Origin: Erinaceus europaeus
Taxonomy: Eukaryota; Chordata; Mammalia; Eulipotyphla; Erinaceidae
Assembly: GCF_950295315.1 (NCBI RefSeq)
Contig: NC_080176.1
Span: forward strand, 35,303,263 to 35,367,262
Direction: 5' to 3'
Length of the DNA stretch: 64,000 bases
The notes beneath the pieces are model-generated. The model was not told where the DNA came from. It worked only from the letters and a program-made list of their open reading frames with translations, and ran no database searches. This document shows, piece by piece, positions 34,400-43,910 of the stretch; the first letter of the stretch is position 1; every line of letters starts with the position of its first letter. The position numbers were made by a program, and so were the translations under genes.

Positions 34400-34955
34400 C
34401 ATCTTTTTAATAGCTGAGTAGAATTCCACTGAGTATACATAACAGAAAGTCTTTATCCAGTTATCTGTTGGTGGGCATTTAAATAGTTTCTTTGTATTAT
34501 CTATTGTGAACATTACTGCTGTGAAAATAGAAGGGCATGTATTTTCCCCCATTTTTATTAGCGATTTAATAGTGTTTTACAAAATTATAAGATTGCAAGG
34601 GAAGAATCCCATCTGCATACATGATGTGTTTAGGTAACCACATACCCCACCACAGTCCCATGCTTTGCTCCCTTCCCAATGCCCCATTATCTCCCTGCCT
34701 CTGCTTCCCAGCCCCTAACCAGCATAGTAAAGTCTAAGAGATACTTGGGTTACCTTACTTTTTCTTTTTGCAAGTTTATTATTTTTTAGTCATCTATATT
34801 TCACATATGATTGAAACCATCCAGTAGCTATCTCTCACTTCTTTACTTTTTCTTACTTAGCATGATCACCTCCGGTTCAGTCCATTTATTCCAAATGGCA
34901 CAATCTCATTTTTGTTGTTGTTGAGAATAGTATTCCGCAGGATATTCACCCTACA
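34400..34955 (-). mobile_element. Old L1M-type fragments
   Basis: AATAGCTGAGTAGAATTCCACTGAGTATACATAACAGAAAGTC and AGTTATCTGTTGGTGGGCATTTAAATAG are antisense L1M 3' motifs. A second piece from 34545 (TTTTTATTAGCGATTTAATAGTG) runs through CACTTCTTTACTTTTTCTTACTTAGCATGATCACC to about 34955. Confidence 0.65.
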
Positions 34956-34984
34956 ATTTATTTTTTAAATTAATTTATTAAAAT

Positions 34985-35156
34985 ATATCTTTATTTTATT
35001 ATTTAAAAAATATATTTATTTATTCCATTTTAATGAGAGATGCAGAGAGAAACAACAGAACACTGCTCAGCTCTGGCTTGTGGTGGTGCTGGGGATTGAA
35101 CTTGGGAGCATGGAGCCTCAGGCATGAAAGTCTTTTGCATAACCATTATGCTGTCT
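34985..35156 (-). mobile_element. SINE family B
   Basis: GAACACTGCTCAGCTCTGGCTTGTGGTGGTGCTGGGGATTGAAC and TTTGCATAACCATTATGCTGTCTAC on the plus strand; minus-sense element. Confidence 0.88.
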
Positions 35157-35450
35157 ACTATGTTGTTCCTGATGGAGATGACCAGTGATGGTGGAGAGAG
35201 GGATCTGTTAGAAGTCTAGGCCCATCATGTCTATGTGGGAATCCCAGGATTCCCTGACTAGGGCCCTAGATGAAGTGGCCTGGTAGTGACCAAAAGAGCC
35301 ATCATTAAAGTAAACCCTTATGCAGCTTTTGTAGTCCTTACTTTATCTGACAAGCTTAGCCTTGGAGTAACTGAGGGAAATGAAATAGGAAGTAGGTGAG
35401 GACAGTATCTAGGCTAAGTAGAAACTATTAAGTACCTTAACATTCATTGT
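35157..35450 (-). mobile_element. L1 3' UTR fragment (internal part)
   Basis: Contains GATGGAGATGACCAGTGATGGTGGAGAGAGGG, AGGCCCATCATGTCTATGTGGGAATC and CAGCTTTTGTAGTCCTTACTTTATCTGAC, the interior of the long L1 3' UTR in antisense, without the 3' end. Confidence 0.8.
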
Positions 35451-36029
35451 CTTTTGAAACTGTTCTATTCTGCTTGGTACTTGTCACAAGTTAATATTAT
35501 CTGGTGATTGTCTGATCCTCTCGCTTCAGAAATGTAGGCATATTTTTCCCCTTATGTTTATTTCTGTATCCCCATTTCTGGGCATATAGCAACTGTTCAA
35601 TAAATTAAGTAGGTTCTTCTAATACACCAATATATTTATGTGGTTTCCTCATTACCAGTGATACACTAGGATGCAAGTTGTTTAAAGCCTGGTCCTTCTT
35701 CTCCAGGGTAATGAATTCAGTAACCTGATAGGATATACACAAGTTGCAACAGGAGTTGTGGTGGTAATGGAAGACTTCCTGGAGGGAACGACACTGGAAC
35801 TGAGCCTTAAAGCACGAGTAGACTTAAGTCTAGGAGATATAAGTTAGGTGTGTATGAAGGGCCCCACTGAGCTCACTTGTAAAGTACTGGATTTGGGGTC
35901 ACCGTGGAAACTCAGAGACATCTAGGCAGCAAATAGAAATATTTGCTTCACAGTCCTTCGGAGTCTGGGTATATGGTATTTGTGAAGATTTGTCAGTAAA
36001 GGAGTCTTTATAGCAGAAGGGAAAACACG
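35451..36029. other. Unclassified sequence
   Basis: Nothing recognised. Confidence 0.4.
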
Positions 36030-36136
36030 AAGCATAACTTGGACTGGAGTTGGTGTATTGCACCAAAATAAAAGACTCTGGGGTGGGGGAGGGTTCAAGT
36101 CCTAGGACATTGATGGTGGAGGATGACTTAGGTGGG
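36030..36136 (+). mobile_element. Older L1 3' UTR, left part (host of the provirus)
   Basis: TAAAAGACTCTGGGGTGGGGGAGGGTTCAAGTCCTAGGACATTGATGG resembles the L1 end near 12370. It continues after the provirus at 43812 with GAAATGTTACACAGGTACCAACTACTG. Confidence 0.7.
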
Positions 36137-36585
36137 TGCCGGGATAGCCTGAGGGTACTTCTTCCCGAGCTAGTGCTCTCTGGCTTGGAGAGAACTCAAC
36201 TGGAGCCGATCTAGGCTGCTGCGTGGGAGAGGGATCAGGAACTCGTGCCGCACTAACTTCCACAGGAGATACACTCTGGAACTCTCAGAGCCGGAAAGCA
36301 ATTTCCAGGTGTCTTTAATCAGAAGAGCAGCTGTTTTTATATTCTCCAAGTAGGGTGGAAACAGGATGTGATATAGAGAGGGTGGAGAGAAAAGTGACTG
36401 GTGAAAATCAGAGTGTGACAAGGAGGGGGCGGAACAGGTGAGAATCCTATCACTGAACCACCAATGCCCTGGAGTGCTTTATGTAAAAGTGATTTATGTA
36501 AATAGACCAAAGCTTTGGATCAGTAAATCCCTATATAGGCATATGGTTAAGCAGAAGCCAGGGGGAGGTGGCATACTACCCAACA
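36137..36585 (-). repeat. 3' LTR of the provirus
   Basis: Sense strand TGTTGGGTAGTATGCC to GGCTATCCCGGCA, so the TG...CA ends are intact. A TATAAAAA box (plus 36334-36341) lies only about 15 nt from an ATTAAA signal (36314-36319). The poly(A) signal therefore sits in U3, with a short R region likely. Confidence 0.95.
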
Positions 36586-36602
36586 TCTCCCCCTTTCTTT
36601 TT
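36586..36602 (-). promoter_or_regulatory. Polypurine tract of the provirus
   Basis: Sense strand AAAAAGAAAGGGGGAGA directly before the 3' LTR. Confidence 0.92.
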
Positions 36603-36618
36603 AACTATTTGCCATAGT

Positions 36619-36796
36619 ATCAGGAGTGCGGGGCACTTTGTGAGGCAGGGAGACTGATAAGAGGCACACCTTTTTTGGGGTTCTACTGTCCCTCCTTGCT
36701 CAACCTCTCCGTGGAGAGAGAGACTAACAGGATTGACACACCCCTCAGGCTCAAGCCCTTCCAAGCTCAACCATATCCTCACAATTCCCCAACATC
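36619..36796 (-). repeat. Relic U3 segment inside the provirus
   Basis: About 180 bases that align with the start (U3) of the solo LTR at 58817-59521. Shared blocks include TTTTGTGAG/CTTTGTGAG, TTGCTCAACC, GAGAGAGAGACTAACAG, CTCAGG and the CCCCACAATAT/CCTCACAATTC end. On the sense side it begins TGTTGGGGAATTGTG, as an LTR should. It is preceded by a second, degraded PPT-like stretch (TTAAGTAAGAGGAAGA, near 36797-36812). Confidence 0.75.
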
Positions 36797-36812
36797 TTCC
36801 TCTTACTTAATG

Positions 36813-38473
36813 GCCATATATAACTGGGTCAATGTCTGTAAAAGGCTTCATCTCTGTCAGGGGAATAGCAGTGTAGGGGTGAACGGAAACCTGTTGGGAA
36901 GAAAGCAGAATGATAGTGTGTAAGTGTCTACAAAAAGAACTAGCACAAGACAGGGAGGGATAAGTAAGAGTAGCAAGAGACAGAGTGAGCCTGATGGGTG
37001 GAGGAGTGGGGGCCTGATAAGCCAAGGGGCTAGAGGGGTGATCTGGCATTGCAAAATCCCGAGTCAGCTGGCGGTAAGTTCTATGAACTGCTACAGTCAT
37101 TCTTCAAGAAGTCCAGCAGTATAAAAGGAGTGTCCAGCAAGTTCTATAGAAGCATCAGTCCAATGTCAAAGGCCAGGAAATAAATGCCACACGTCTATCT
37201 TGATGGAGGAGGACGGCCACTGGAACTTTTCTTCTCTGTAGAGAGTGACCTGGAACCGCCAAAACATGGTGGGCGAAACAGAAGCAGGAAGAGCAGACAC
37301 CGATGGTTGAGAGAAAGGCAGTAGGAAAGTCTTGTCCTTTGGAGTCTGTGAATCAGGTTCTCCAGATCGTGTCAGGTCACATCATGGGTTTCGGGGGATG
37401 GCTGTAATTGTGGGTGATGTCAGAGGTCAGGAGTCCAAGATGGATTTCTGGGGATTCTATATGAGCAGATGCTTCTTGATGCGAAGGTTTGTCATAGCTG
37501 TAGTCAATTACTTATGAAAAAACTTTGTAACAAATTAGAAGTTTACTACAATTGATAACTCAATGATTATAATTGGTTTAGGTATCTTTATAATTTCGTG
37601 TAAAGGTCATCTTACGTGACCTCATGTAGCAGTCTTTATATAGAAAAGTTTTCATACCGAATTTAAGTCACATATATTGATTCTTAACTATTTTTACATT
37701 GGGTTTTTAAGCAAACTCAGGTTACTAGAGTTAACACATTTTAGTGACAATTTTTTTTTGGTACATTTACAATATCGGATTGATGCCAAATTTGTTGTGG
37801 ATTAATTTCCACAAGATAGCTTACAGGACATTTTTGGGGGCCCTCCAAAAATGTCCTGTATAGAGAATTTGTATTCTAACTTAGGAGATGATGAATTGTC
37901 ACATTGAATATTTAGAGTTTTACCTTAAACACTCAGTTACTTAAATGAATTGATTTTACCTCTTCTCGTAAAAATGTAGCTTCGAAGTTACAATTTAACT
38001 GTTAAGTTAATGTTTACCAAACTTGAAACACGCATATTAAACATATAGTTTATAACACACAGGAGGAGAAAAACTTTTAAATAAGATATATCATTTCAAA
38101 TGTGAATTTAGATCTACTGTCATAGTTGAACCATCTTTACTCACACAGTTTAAGACTAAACATTTCATATTGATATCAAGACTTAAAAAAGAAATCAAAA
38201 GGGGGAATGAACAATTTTTGGACTGTTTCTGGACGTCTCCAGAAACCATGGCTGCGTCCAGCCATTTTATATAAAGTCAGTTAACTTACAGAGTACTCTG
38301 AGCACAATGGGTCATACAAAAATTTTGGTCACTCAACTCACTCATTTTTTTTTTTTTTCACTCACTCACTCACAAAACACAACTGGCCAGTCATAGCATA
38401 AGACATTCATTCGGGGGGCAGAGGGGAAGAGTTCTGTGAATCAGATTTTTTTTTTTGATTCTGCCATGCTGTA
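36813..38473 (-). other. Post-pol non-coding region of the provirus
   Basis: The place of env in related retroviruses. I see no surface or transmembrane protein domain and no long sense ORF. Parts are homologous to the interior of the 2.3-kb element at 20756-23070. It contains two perfect hairpins (37822-37860, 38225-38246). Confidence 0.8.
37822..37860 (-). other. 16-bp perfect inverted repeat in the post-pol region
   Basis: TACAGGACATTTTTGG and its exact complement are separated by a 7-base loop. On RNA from the sense strand it would form a long stem. Role unknown; RNA export or packaging are possibilities. Confidence 0.7.
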
Positions 38474-41100
38474 TTATGGATCCTGGGGTGCATCCTGTAG
38501 CCAGTCCTCTTGCAGCCAGTCTTCTTGCAGTGTTTCTTGTTCTTCAGGGATATCAGTGCCATCATGTGGGTATTGCCGAACATGGCGGGCAGGAACCCAA
38601 ACAGGCTGGGAGTAATTTTGTGGAAAAATACATGCAAACCCCCTCCCCATAGTCAACAGGGGGTCAGGTCCTTTCCAAATTTTATCAAGTGGGTCTTTCC
38701 ATTTGACTTTAATAGCTGGGAGGGTGGGTGGTGTTTGCCAATGAAGAATTATAGGAGGTTGGTCTGAGTTTTTGTAAATATTAAAGAGATTTAATGTAGT
38801 CAAGGCTTTTGCCAGCTGGATATTAGGGGGGTACATTTCCCCTTTTTCTTTATTTAATTGAGCCTTAATAGTTTGATGGGCCCTCTCAACAATGCCTTGT
38901 CCCTGTGGATTATACGGAATGCCTGTAACAATAATCTTTAAATTGTTTGCTGGTAAAAGCAGGTCCATTATCCGTTTTAAGTTGAAAAGGTAATCCCATT
39001 ACAGCAAAACAGGAGAGCATATGGCTTATAAGCTTTTTTGAGTTTTCTCCAGTCTGAGCTGTAGCCCACATAAACTTAGAGAAGGTATCAATTGAGACGA
39101 ACACATATTTTTGTTTGCCAAAGTTAGGTATGTGGGTAACATCAATTTGCCAAAGAGCATTGGCTTTTAAACCTCGAGGATTAACCCCCAGAGTCTGAAT
39201 AGCAGGTGTTTTGATTAGACCTGCACAGGAGGAACATGTAGCAAGAATACGTTTTAACTGTGGCAGAGGAATATCAGGAAATCGAGCTCGAAGACCTTTA
39301 AGATTAACATGGGTTAGGGAATGAAAGTCAGCAGGATTAGAGACAGAGGCTAGGAGAATTCCTGTGGAGGCAAGGCGGTCAGCTGCAGCATTCCCTTAGG
39401 ACAGGGGACCAGGAAGAGGGCTGTGGGAACGTAGGTGCTGAACATACAGTGGATGGGTTCGAGAACAGAGCATAGAGGCAATTTGAATTAAAAGAGGAGA
39501 AAGTGGGTTGTCATCAATTCTTACATAAGATCGAGCAAGCCATGGAAGTAAGTTAACAGTATACACACTGTCAGAAAAAAGGTTGAAGGATTCTGGTACA
39601 GCTTTTAATGCAAGGAAAACAGCATAAAGTTCTTTGTACTGAGGGGAATTATCAGGAAGTTCAGTAAAGAGAGGTTTGGGGTGTTGCTGGTCTGGATAAT
39701 ATATAAGGGCAGCAGCTCCCTTTTTTCCACCATCAGTGAACACTGTAGGAGCAGAGGGGATGGGATCTCGAGAGAAAAGTTTAGGTACTAGTAGAGGCAA
39801 CAGAGGTAAAGAAGCTATCAAATTATTAGAGGGAAAATGATTATCTAATTGTCCTGGAAAACCCATTAAACTTATGGCAAAACGAGAATGGTGGCGTATG
39901 AGCCATTCTGTATCAGTGAGAGAAAAGGGAAGAATGATTGAATCTGGTTCCCTTCCTAAGACCTGAACCGATCTGTTTCTTCCTTGGCGAACCATAAATG
40001 CTAAGGCATCAATCTCAGTAAGGAGTCACCTACTGGTGTATGAAGCCATTCGAGAATGCCATGTTTCTGCCACAATGCCCCCACTACCGTGGGGGTTGAG
40101 TTAAAGATTAGAAGATTTACTGGAGAGGAGGGGGAGAACCGAACGAGGTGCATGTCCTGGAGAGCCTGGTTAACTTTTCCAGAGCCAAGGATGCTTTGGG
40201 GGTTAACATACGCTTTGAGGAGGGCTGCTTGTTTCCTTTTAACAGATCGAACAGTGGTTGCAGGCAGCTCATAGGCAGATAAAGATACTGCCTAAGCCAA
40301 TTCAAATTTCCAAGAAAACTTTGTAAAGAAGCAAGAGTGAGATTAGAAGGAAAAGTAACACAAGGTTTTAAAGGACGAATCTGCGTTAGGGAAATCTCTG
40401 AGCCTAAGAAAGATATTGGAGGGATTAGCTGTATCTTCTCAGGAGCTACATTAAGTCCACTTCTCTTTAAGGCAGGGATTAGAAAATCACGTAGGGCGGA
40501 GAGATCTGTATCTAATTCTCCCCATATTAACACGTCATCCATATAATGAAAAACCTTAAGGCCCTTATGAATATATGGAAAAAGGGCAGATTTAACAACC
40601 TCTTGACAAATAGTAGGACTATTAGCCATGCCCTGGGGCAGTACCACCCATTCAAATCTATCAGCAGGGCTGGCATTATTAATAGAAGGAACAGAGAAAG
40701 CAAAACGTTTACAATCTTGTGGGTGTAAGGGAATAGAGAAAAAACAATCCTGTATATCAATAGCTATGATTGGAATTCCTGTGGGAATTGCGGAAGCAAG
40801 AGGCAAACCCCTTTGGGGGGAGCCCCAAACCTGCATGGTTTTATTAACTGCATGAAGATCTTGGAGGAGGCGCCATTTTCCTGAGCACTTTTTAATCACA
40901 AAGACTGGAGTATTCCATGGGCTCCGAGAATGACGAATGTGTCCCAAAGATAACTGCTCTTGGACGAGTTTTTTAAAAATTTCTAGCTTCTCCCTAGGCA
41001 AAGGCCACTGTTCCACCCAGACAGACTCATTAGAAAGCCAATCTAAGCGGGGAGTTCTGTTACGAACAGTGGCAGTTAGTATTGGGGGTGCTGGTTGGGT
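38474..41100 (-). pseudogene. pol: Retroviral pol (RT, RNase H, integrase), broken
   Basis: Polymerase polyprotein of the provirus, in the -1 frame relative to pro. The RT part (40117-41100, open) has an IAIDIQDCFF metal-binding motif, LPQGMANSP and the active-site YMDD. A stop at 40117-40119 ends this frame, and the RNase H part lies in another frame (39396-39995) with TDGG, ELYAV and SDSVY acidic motifs. After a stop at 39396-39398 the same frame carries an integrase zinc region (HSLTH...CSSC) and two catalytic acidic sites (LWQID, TDNGPAF). A frameshift near 38930 moves the last part (38474-38968) to a third frame with NPQGQGIVERAHQTIK (catalytic Glu) and a C-terminal WKGPDPLL...VWVPARHV domain. 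At least two frameshifts and two stops make it nonfunctional as it stands. Confidence 0.93.
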
Positions 41101-41708
41101 CTAGCAGTCTCACAGGAGTGAGTGTGGTGTCCTGCAGAGGTGTCTGAGGATATCACTACATCTAAAGATTCCAGCAAGTCTCTTCCCAATAAATTGGTGC
41201 TTATATCAGCTATTAAAGGCTGAAAGCGTCCTGTAGTCCCTTCTGGATCTTCCCACACAAGGGAATCTCGTGTGCTGAATGCCTGAGTCAATCCTCCAAC
41301 ACCACGTAAGCGTGGTCCTGGGAGGAGTTCCCAACTCTGGGGAACCTCTGCTTGTCTTAATATTGTCTTATCTGCTCCCGTGTCAATCAAACACTTAAAA
41401 GGAATATTACCAATCTTTACTGTCATAGTTGGGTGACCCCTTTCTAAAACAGGGGTGGTCCATAAAATCTCAGGCTCCAAATTCGAGCTGTTCTCTTGCT
41501 CCAGCCGGTTATTTCTATGCTGGAAGTTCCCACATACCGCGGGTTCCTCTTTCTGCTCACCCTCTGTTATTGTTACTTGGCGTGGTGGGTATAGCGACGG
41601 ATTGGGTCCCAAGCTGGGCTTCTGTTTGTGGAAGAAGGGCACAGCACCAAGCGGATGACCTGCTTCCTTCCCTCTTGGGGGCAGGGCTAAGGGAAGCCCC
41701 ATACCTAG
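41076..41708 (-). CDS. pro: Retroviral aspartic protease frame, open
   Basis: Reached by a -1 shift from gag at 41708-41714, this frame is open for 210 residues to the stop at 41076. The active-site motif LIDTGADKT lies in the middle, and the flap/C-terminal region ends with the NLLGRDLL motif typical of retroviral proteases that dimerise to cut Gag-Pol. About 70 residues precede the protease core. I see no dUTPase domain there, unlike the pro genes of MMTV or MPMV. pol opens in the next -1 frame, with about 22 nt of overlap (41079-41100). I saw no classic slippery heptamer in that overlap. No start codon is expected. Confidence 0.9.
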   Translation of the reverse strand, partial: LGMGLPLALPPRGKEAGHPLGAVPFFHKQKPSLGPNPSLYPPRQVTITEGEQKEEPAVCGNFQHRNNRLEQENSSNLEPEILWTTPVLERGHPTMTVKIGNIPFKCLIDTGADKTILRQAEVPQSWELLPGPRLRGVGGLTQAFSTRDSLVWEDPEGTTGRFQPLIADISTNLLGRDLLESLDVVISSDTSAGHHTHSCETARPNQHPQY

Positions 41709-41714
41709 TTTAAA
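41708..41714 (-). promoter_or_regulatory. -1 ribosomal frameshift slippery site (gag-pro)
   Basis: Sense heptamer TTTAAAC in the X XXY YYZ phase of the gag frame, with the gag TAG stop directly after it. The pro frame is exactly -1 relative to gag. Retroviruses use such sites to set the Gag to Gag-Pro ratio. I did not model the downstream pseudoknot. Confidence 0.88.
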
Positions 41715-41833
41715 TCCCTGTTTACATTTGGCAGAGGCGTGCCGTTCCTATGGAACCTTGACCAACAATCTCTCCTCCAGTGAAATCCTTTCTGGCATCT
41801 GGGACAAGGCATTCGTGGTCTCTGATTCCCTGT

Positions 41834-41893
41834 CTGGAGGCGGGGTTGCCCTTACTGGAGGTGGGGTCGCCCTGACTGGAGGCGGGGTTGTGG
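41834..41893. repeat. 21-bp tandem repeat within gag (nucleocapsid)
   Basis: Nearly three units of CTGGAGGCGGGGTTGCCCTTA. They are in frame with gag and lie between the two zinc knuckles. One unit contains the TAA stop. Confidence 0.9.
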
Positions 41894-42719
41894 TCTATTT
41901 TCTGGACATTGGTTACGCCAATGTCCTTGGCGACCGCACTGAAAGCAAGCCCCTTTTTGCTTATGTAAGATAGCTGCATAGGCCTGTAACATAGGTCCTT
42001 GAAAAGAGCTTGATCTGAGATCCTGTGTAGCTAGAATCCAAGTACCTGGGTGTTCGTTTTTAAGAGTGATACAGGCCTGTCGAAAATGCGGAAGCATTCC
42101 ATCCCAGACTATGGATCGCAGGAGGAGAAAACGAGCATCAGGATTATAAATCTTCCTTTCCAAACTCGACTGGACCCTGGCAATGAATTTAGCGAGGGAT
42201 TCATCAGGTTCTTGTTGCAGGGAGAGAATGGGGGCTGAGGCTGCTCCCATGGGTGGTGTTAATCACTCCCATGCTTTTAATGCACACAGGCGTACTTGAT
42301 CAAAATACCCCGGTGGAAACTTGGCTTCCGCCTGTTGAATCCCTGTTTCTAATTGGCCTGTTCCAAACAATGCATCATAATTACCCTCTGGCTGATTTTG
42401 AATATTTTTCCGCGATTGTTGTAAACATTCGTCACGAAAGAATGCCTCCCATTGCAGGAAGAGGGGGCCTGGGAGCGTAGCACGAGTCACATCTCTCCAA
42501 TCTTGGGGGGTATTAAGGTTCTGAAGCAGGCCTTGTAAAATGGACCTGGTCCATGGGGCATGAACACCGTCATCTTTGATAGCCTGGCGTAGTTCCTTCA
42601 GGTCTGTGGCGGAATATGGATACCAGGCCTGAGGTTTTTGTCTATTGGGGGCAACATTGACCGGAAATGTGTGGACTTGCTCTGATAAGTGTGTAGCGGT
42701 AGGAGGAGTCATCGAAGTG

Positions 42720-42935
42720 GAAGCTTCTGGACAAGTGGCCAAAGAAGTGGTTTTGGAGGCTACAGGAGAATTCAGACATGTGTCTATCAAAACAGGGGTG
42801 GGCGAAGTAGCAGCCGTGGAGGCAGCAGGAGGTTCCGGACACGTGTCTGCCAAAATGGGGGTGGCCGAAGAAGTGGCTGTGGAGTCCAAAGGAGAATTCG
42901 GACACGTGTCTGCCAAAATAGGGGCCTCAGGGCAA
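42720..42935. repeat. 63-bp tandem repeat within gag
   Basis: Units start at 42768, 42831 and 42894, preceded by a partial unit near 42720. Each encodes about 21 residues around a D-T-C-P/L core, rich in Ser, Thr, Ala and Pro. A multiple of three, so the frame is kept. Confidence 0.9.
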
Positions 42936-43334
42936 GATGCAGAGGAATTAGGGTGGGTTAAGATCACGACAGGCCTTTGCTTCTTCTTGTTTTTAAGGTG
43001 CTGGTTAAGTTCTGTGATTACTTCCTTTATATCTTGGACCTCAGCCTCTAGGTCCTTAAGCCTTTTGAGAGGTTGCCCTATATATCCCTTAAAAGCTGCT
43101 ATGATGATCAACAGGATATAAGATGAAGCCCCGAGAAAAATGTCCCAGATATATAAAAATTGTATACTGGAAAAAGAATGCAGAATTTGGAAAAGATTTT
43201 CCATGGTGGAGAGATCTCAGGAAAACAATAAGAAAAAAAAAGAAAAAAAAATCACAGTGCCTTAACACAATATTGCAGATACCCAAAAGGTGTGTACTTA
43301 TCTAAGATGTCTTCTTGTAAATCTGCTGCTTACG

Positions 43335-43354
43335 GGTCCCTGTTCCGGGTGCCA
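43335..43354 (-). promoter_or_regulatory. Primer-binding site, tRNA-Lys3 type
   Basis: Sense strand TGGCACCCGGAACAGGGACC, two bases after the 5' LTR. It fits the tRNA-Lys3 site except for one mismatch and one extra G. Confidence 0.82.
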
Positions 43355-43356
43355 GA

Positions 43357-43805
43357 TGCCGGGATAGCCTGAGGGTACTTCTTCCCTAGCTAGTGCTCTC
43401 TGGCTTGGAGAGAACTCAACTGGAGCCGATCTAGGCTGCTGCGTGGGAGAGGGATCAGGAACTCATGCCGCACTAACTTCCGCAGGAGATACACTCTGGA
43501 ACTCTCAGAGCCGGAAAGCAATTTCCAGGTGTCTTTAATCAGAAGAGCAGCTGTTTTTATACTCTCCAAGTAGGGTGGAAACAGGATGTGATATAGAGAG
43601 GGTGGAGAGAAAAGTGACTGGTGAAAATCAGAGTGTGACAAGGAGGGGGCGGAACAGGTGAGAATCCTATCACGGAACCACCAATGCCCTGGAGTGCTTT
43701 ATGTAAAAGTGATTTATGTAAATAGACCAAAGCTTTGGATCAGTAAATCTCTATATAGGCATATGGTTAAGCAGAAGCCAGGGGGAGGTGGCATACTACC
43801 CAACA
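43357..43805 (-). repeat. 5' LTR of the provirus (promoter copy)
   Basis: 449 bp, same ends as the 3' LTR. Six substitutions separate the two copies. The right TSD copy GGTGGG follows at 43806-43811. Confidence 0.95.
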
Positions 43806-43811
43806 GGTGGG

Positions 43812-43905
43812 GAGTTAGACTGTTATGTGGAAAACTGAGAAATGTTACACAGGTACCAACTACTGTATTTTACTGTTGACTGTAAACCATTAATGGCCCC
43901 CAAAA
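43812..43905 (+). mobile_element. Older L1 3' end, right part
   Basis: Continuation of the L1 at 36030: GTTATGTGGAAAACTGAGAAATG, ACTGTTGACTGTAAACCATTAATGGCCCCCAAAAGG. The provirus therefore landed within an L1 tail. Confidence 0.75.
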
Positions 43906-43910
43906 GGAAA

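Larger units (their letters stand above)
41705..43204 (-). pseudogene. gag: Retroviral gag with two in-frame stops
   Basis: Structural polyprotein of the provirus. The ATG at 43202-43204 sits in a strong context (CCACCATGG) about 130 nt after the PBS. Residues about 17-40 form a hydrophobic membrane-spanning segment (LYIWDIFLGASSYILLIIIAAF), and residues about 45-75 look like a coiled coil. A Ser/Thr/Pro-rich part with 21-residue repeats follows. Capsid begins near AWYPYSATDLKELRQAIKDDG and contains the major homology region (QEPDESLAKFIARVQSSLE). Nucleocapsid has two CCHC knuckles (CFQCGRQGHWRNQC and CPRCQKGFHWRRDC). A TGA at 42263-42265 (in capsid) and a TAA at 41852-41854 (between the knuckles) interrupt one continuous frame. 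The natural gag stop is at 41705-41707. Confidence 0.93.
36137..43805 (-). mobile_element. Class II endogenous retrovirus, full length, env-less
   Basis: 7669-bp provirus in minus orientation. Two 449-bp LTRs differ at 6 positions by my reading (about 1.3%), with a 6-bp TSD GGTGGG at 36131-36136 and 43806-43811. In sense order it has: 5' LTR, Lys-type PBS, about 130-nt leader, gag, pro and pol in successive -1 frames, a roughly 1.87-kb non-coding stretch, PPT, 3' LTR. This is the betaretroviral genome plan of ERV-K and IAP types. No env domain is seen. gag and pol contain stops and frameshifts, pro is open. The low LTR divergence means a recent insertion in evolutionary terms, so the inactivating changes are recent or the copy was mobilised by a relative. 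Confidence 0.96.

Noticed and set aside
36586..38473. env gene of the provirus
   Set aside because: No long sense frame, and no surface or transmembrane motifs; parts match the non-coding interior of the 2.3-kb element.
41079..41100. Slippery site for the pro-pol shift
   Set aside because: The overlap holds a C-rich run but no standard X XXY YYZ heptamer in the pro phase; left open.
42645..43121. 158-codon plus-strand ORF within gag
   Set aside because: It is the shadow of the minus-strand gag repeat array; the minus frame has capsid and zinc-knuckle motifs.
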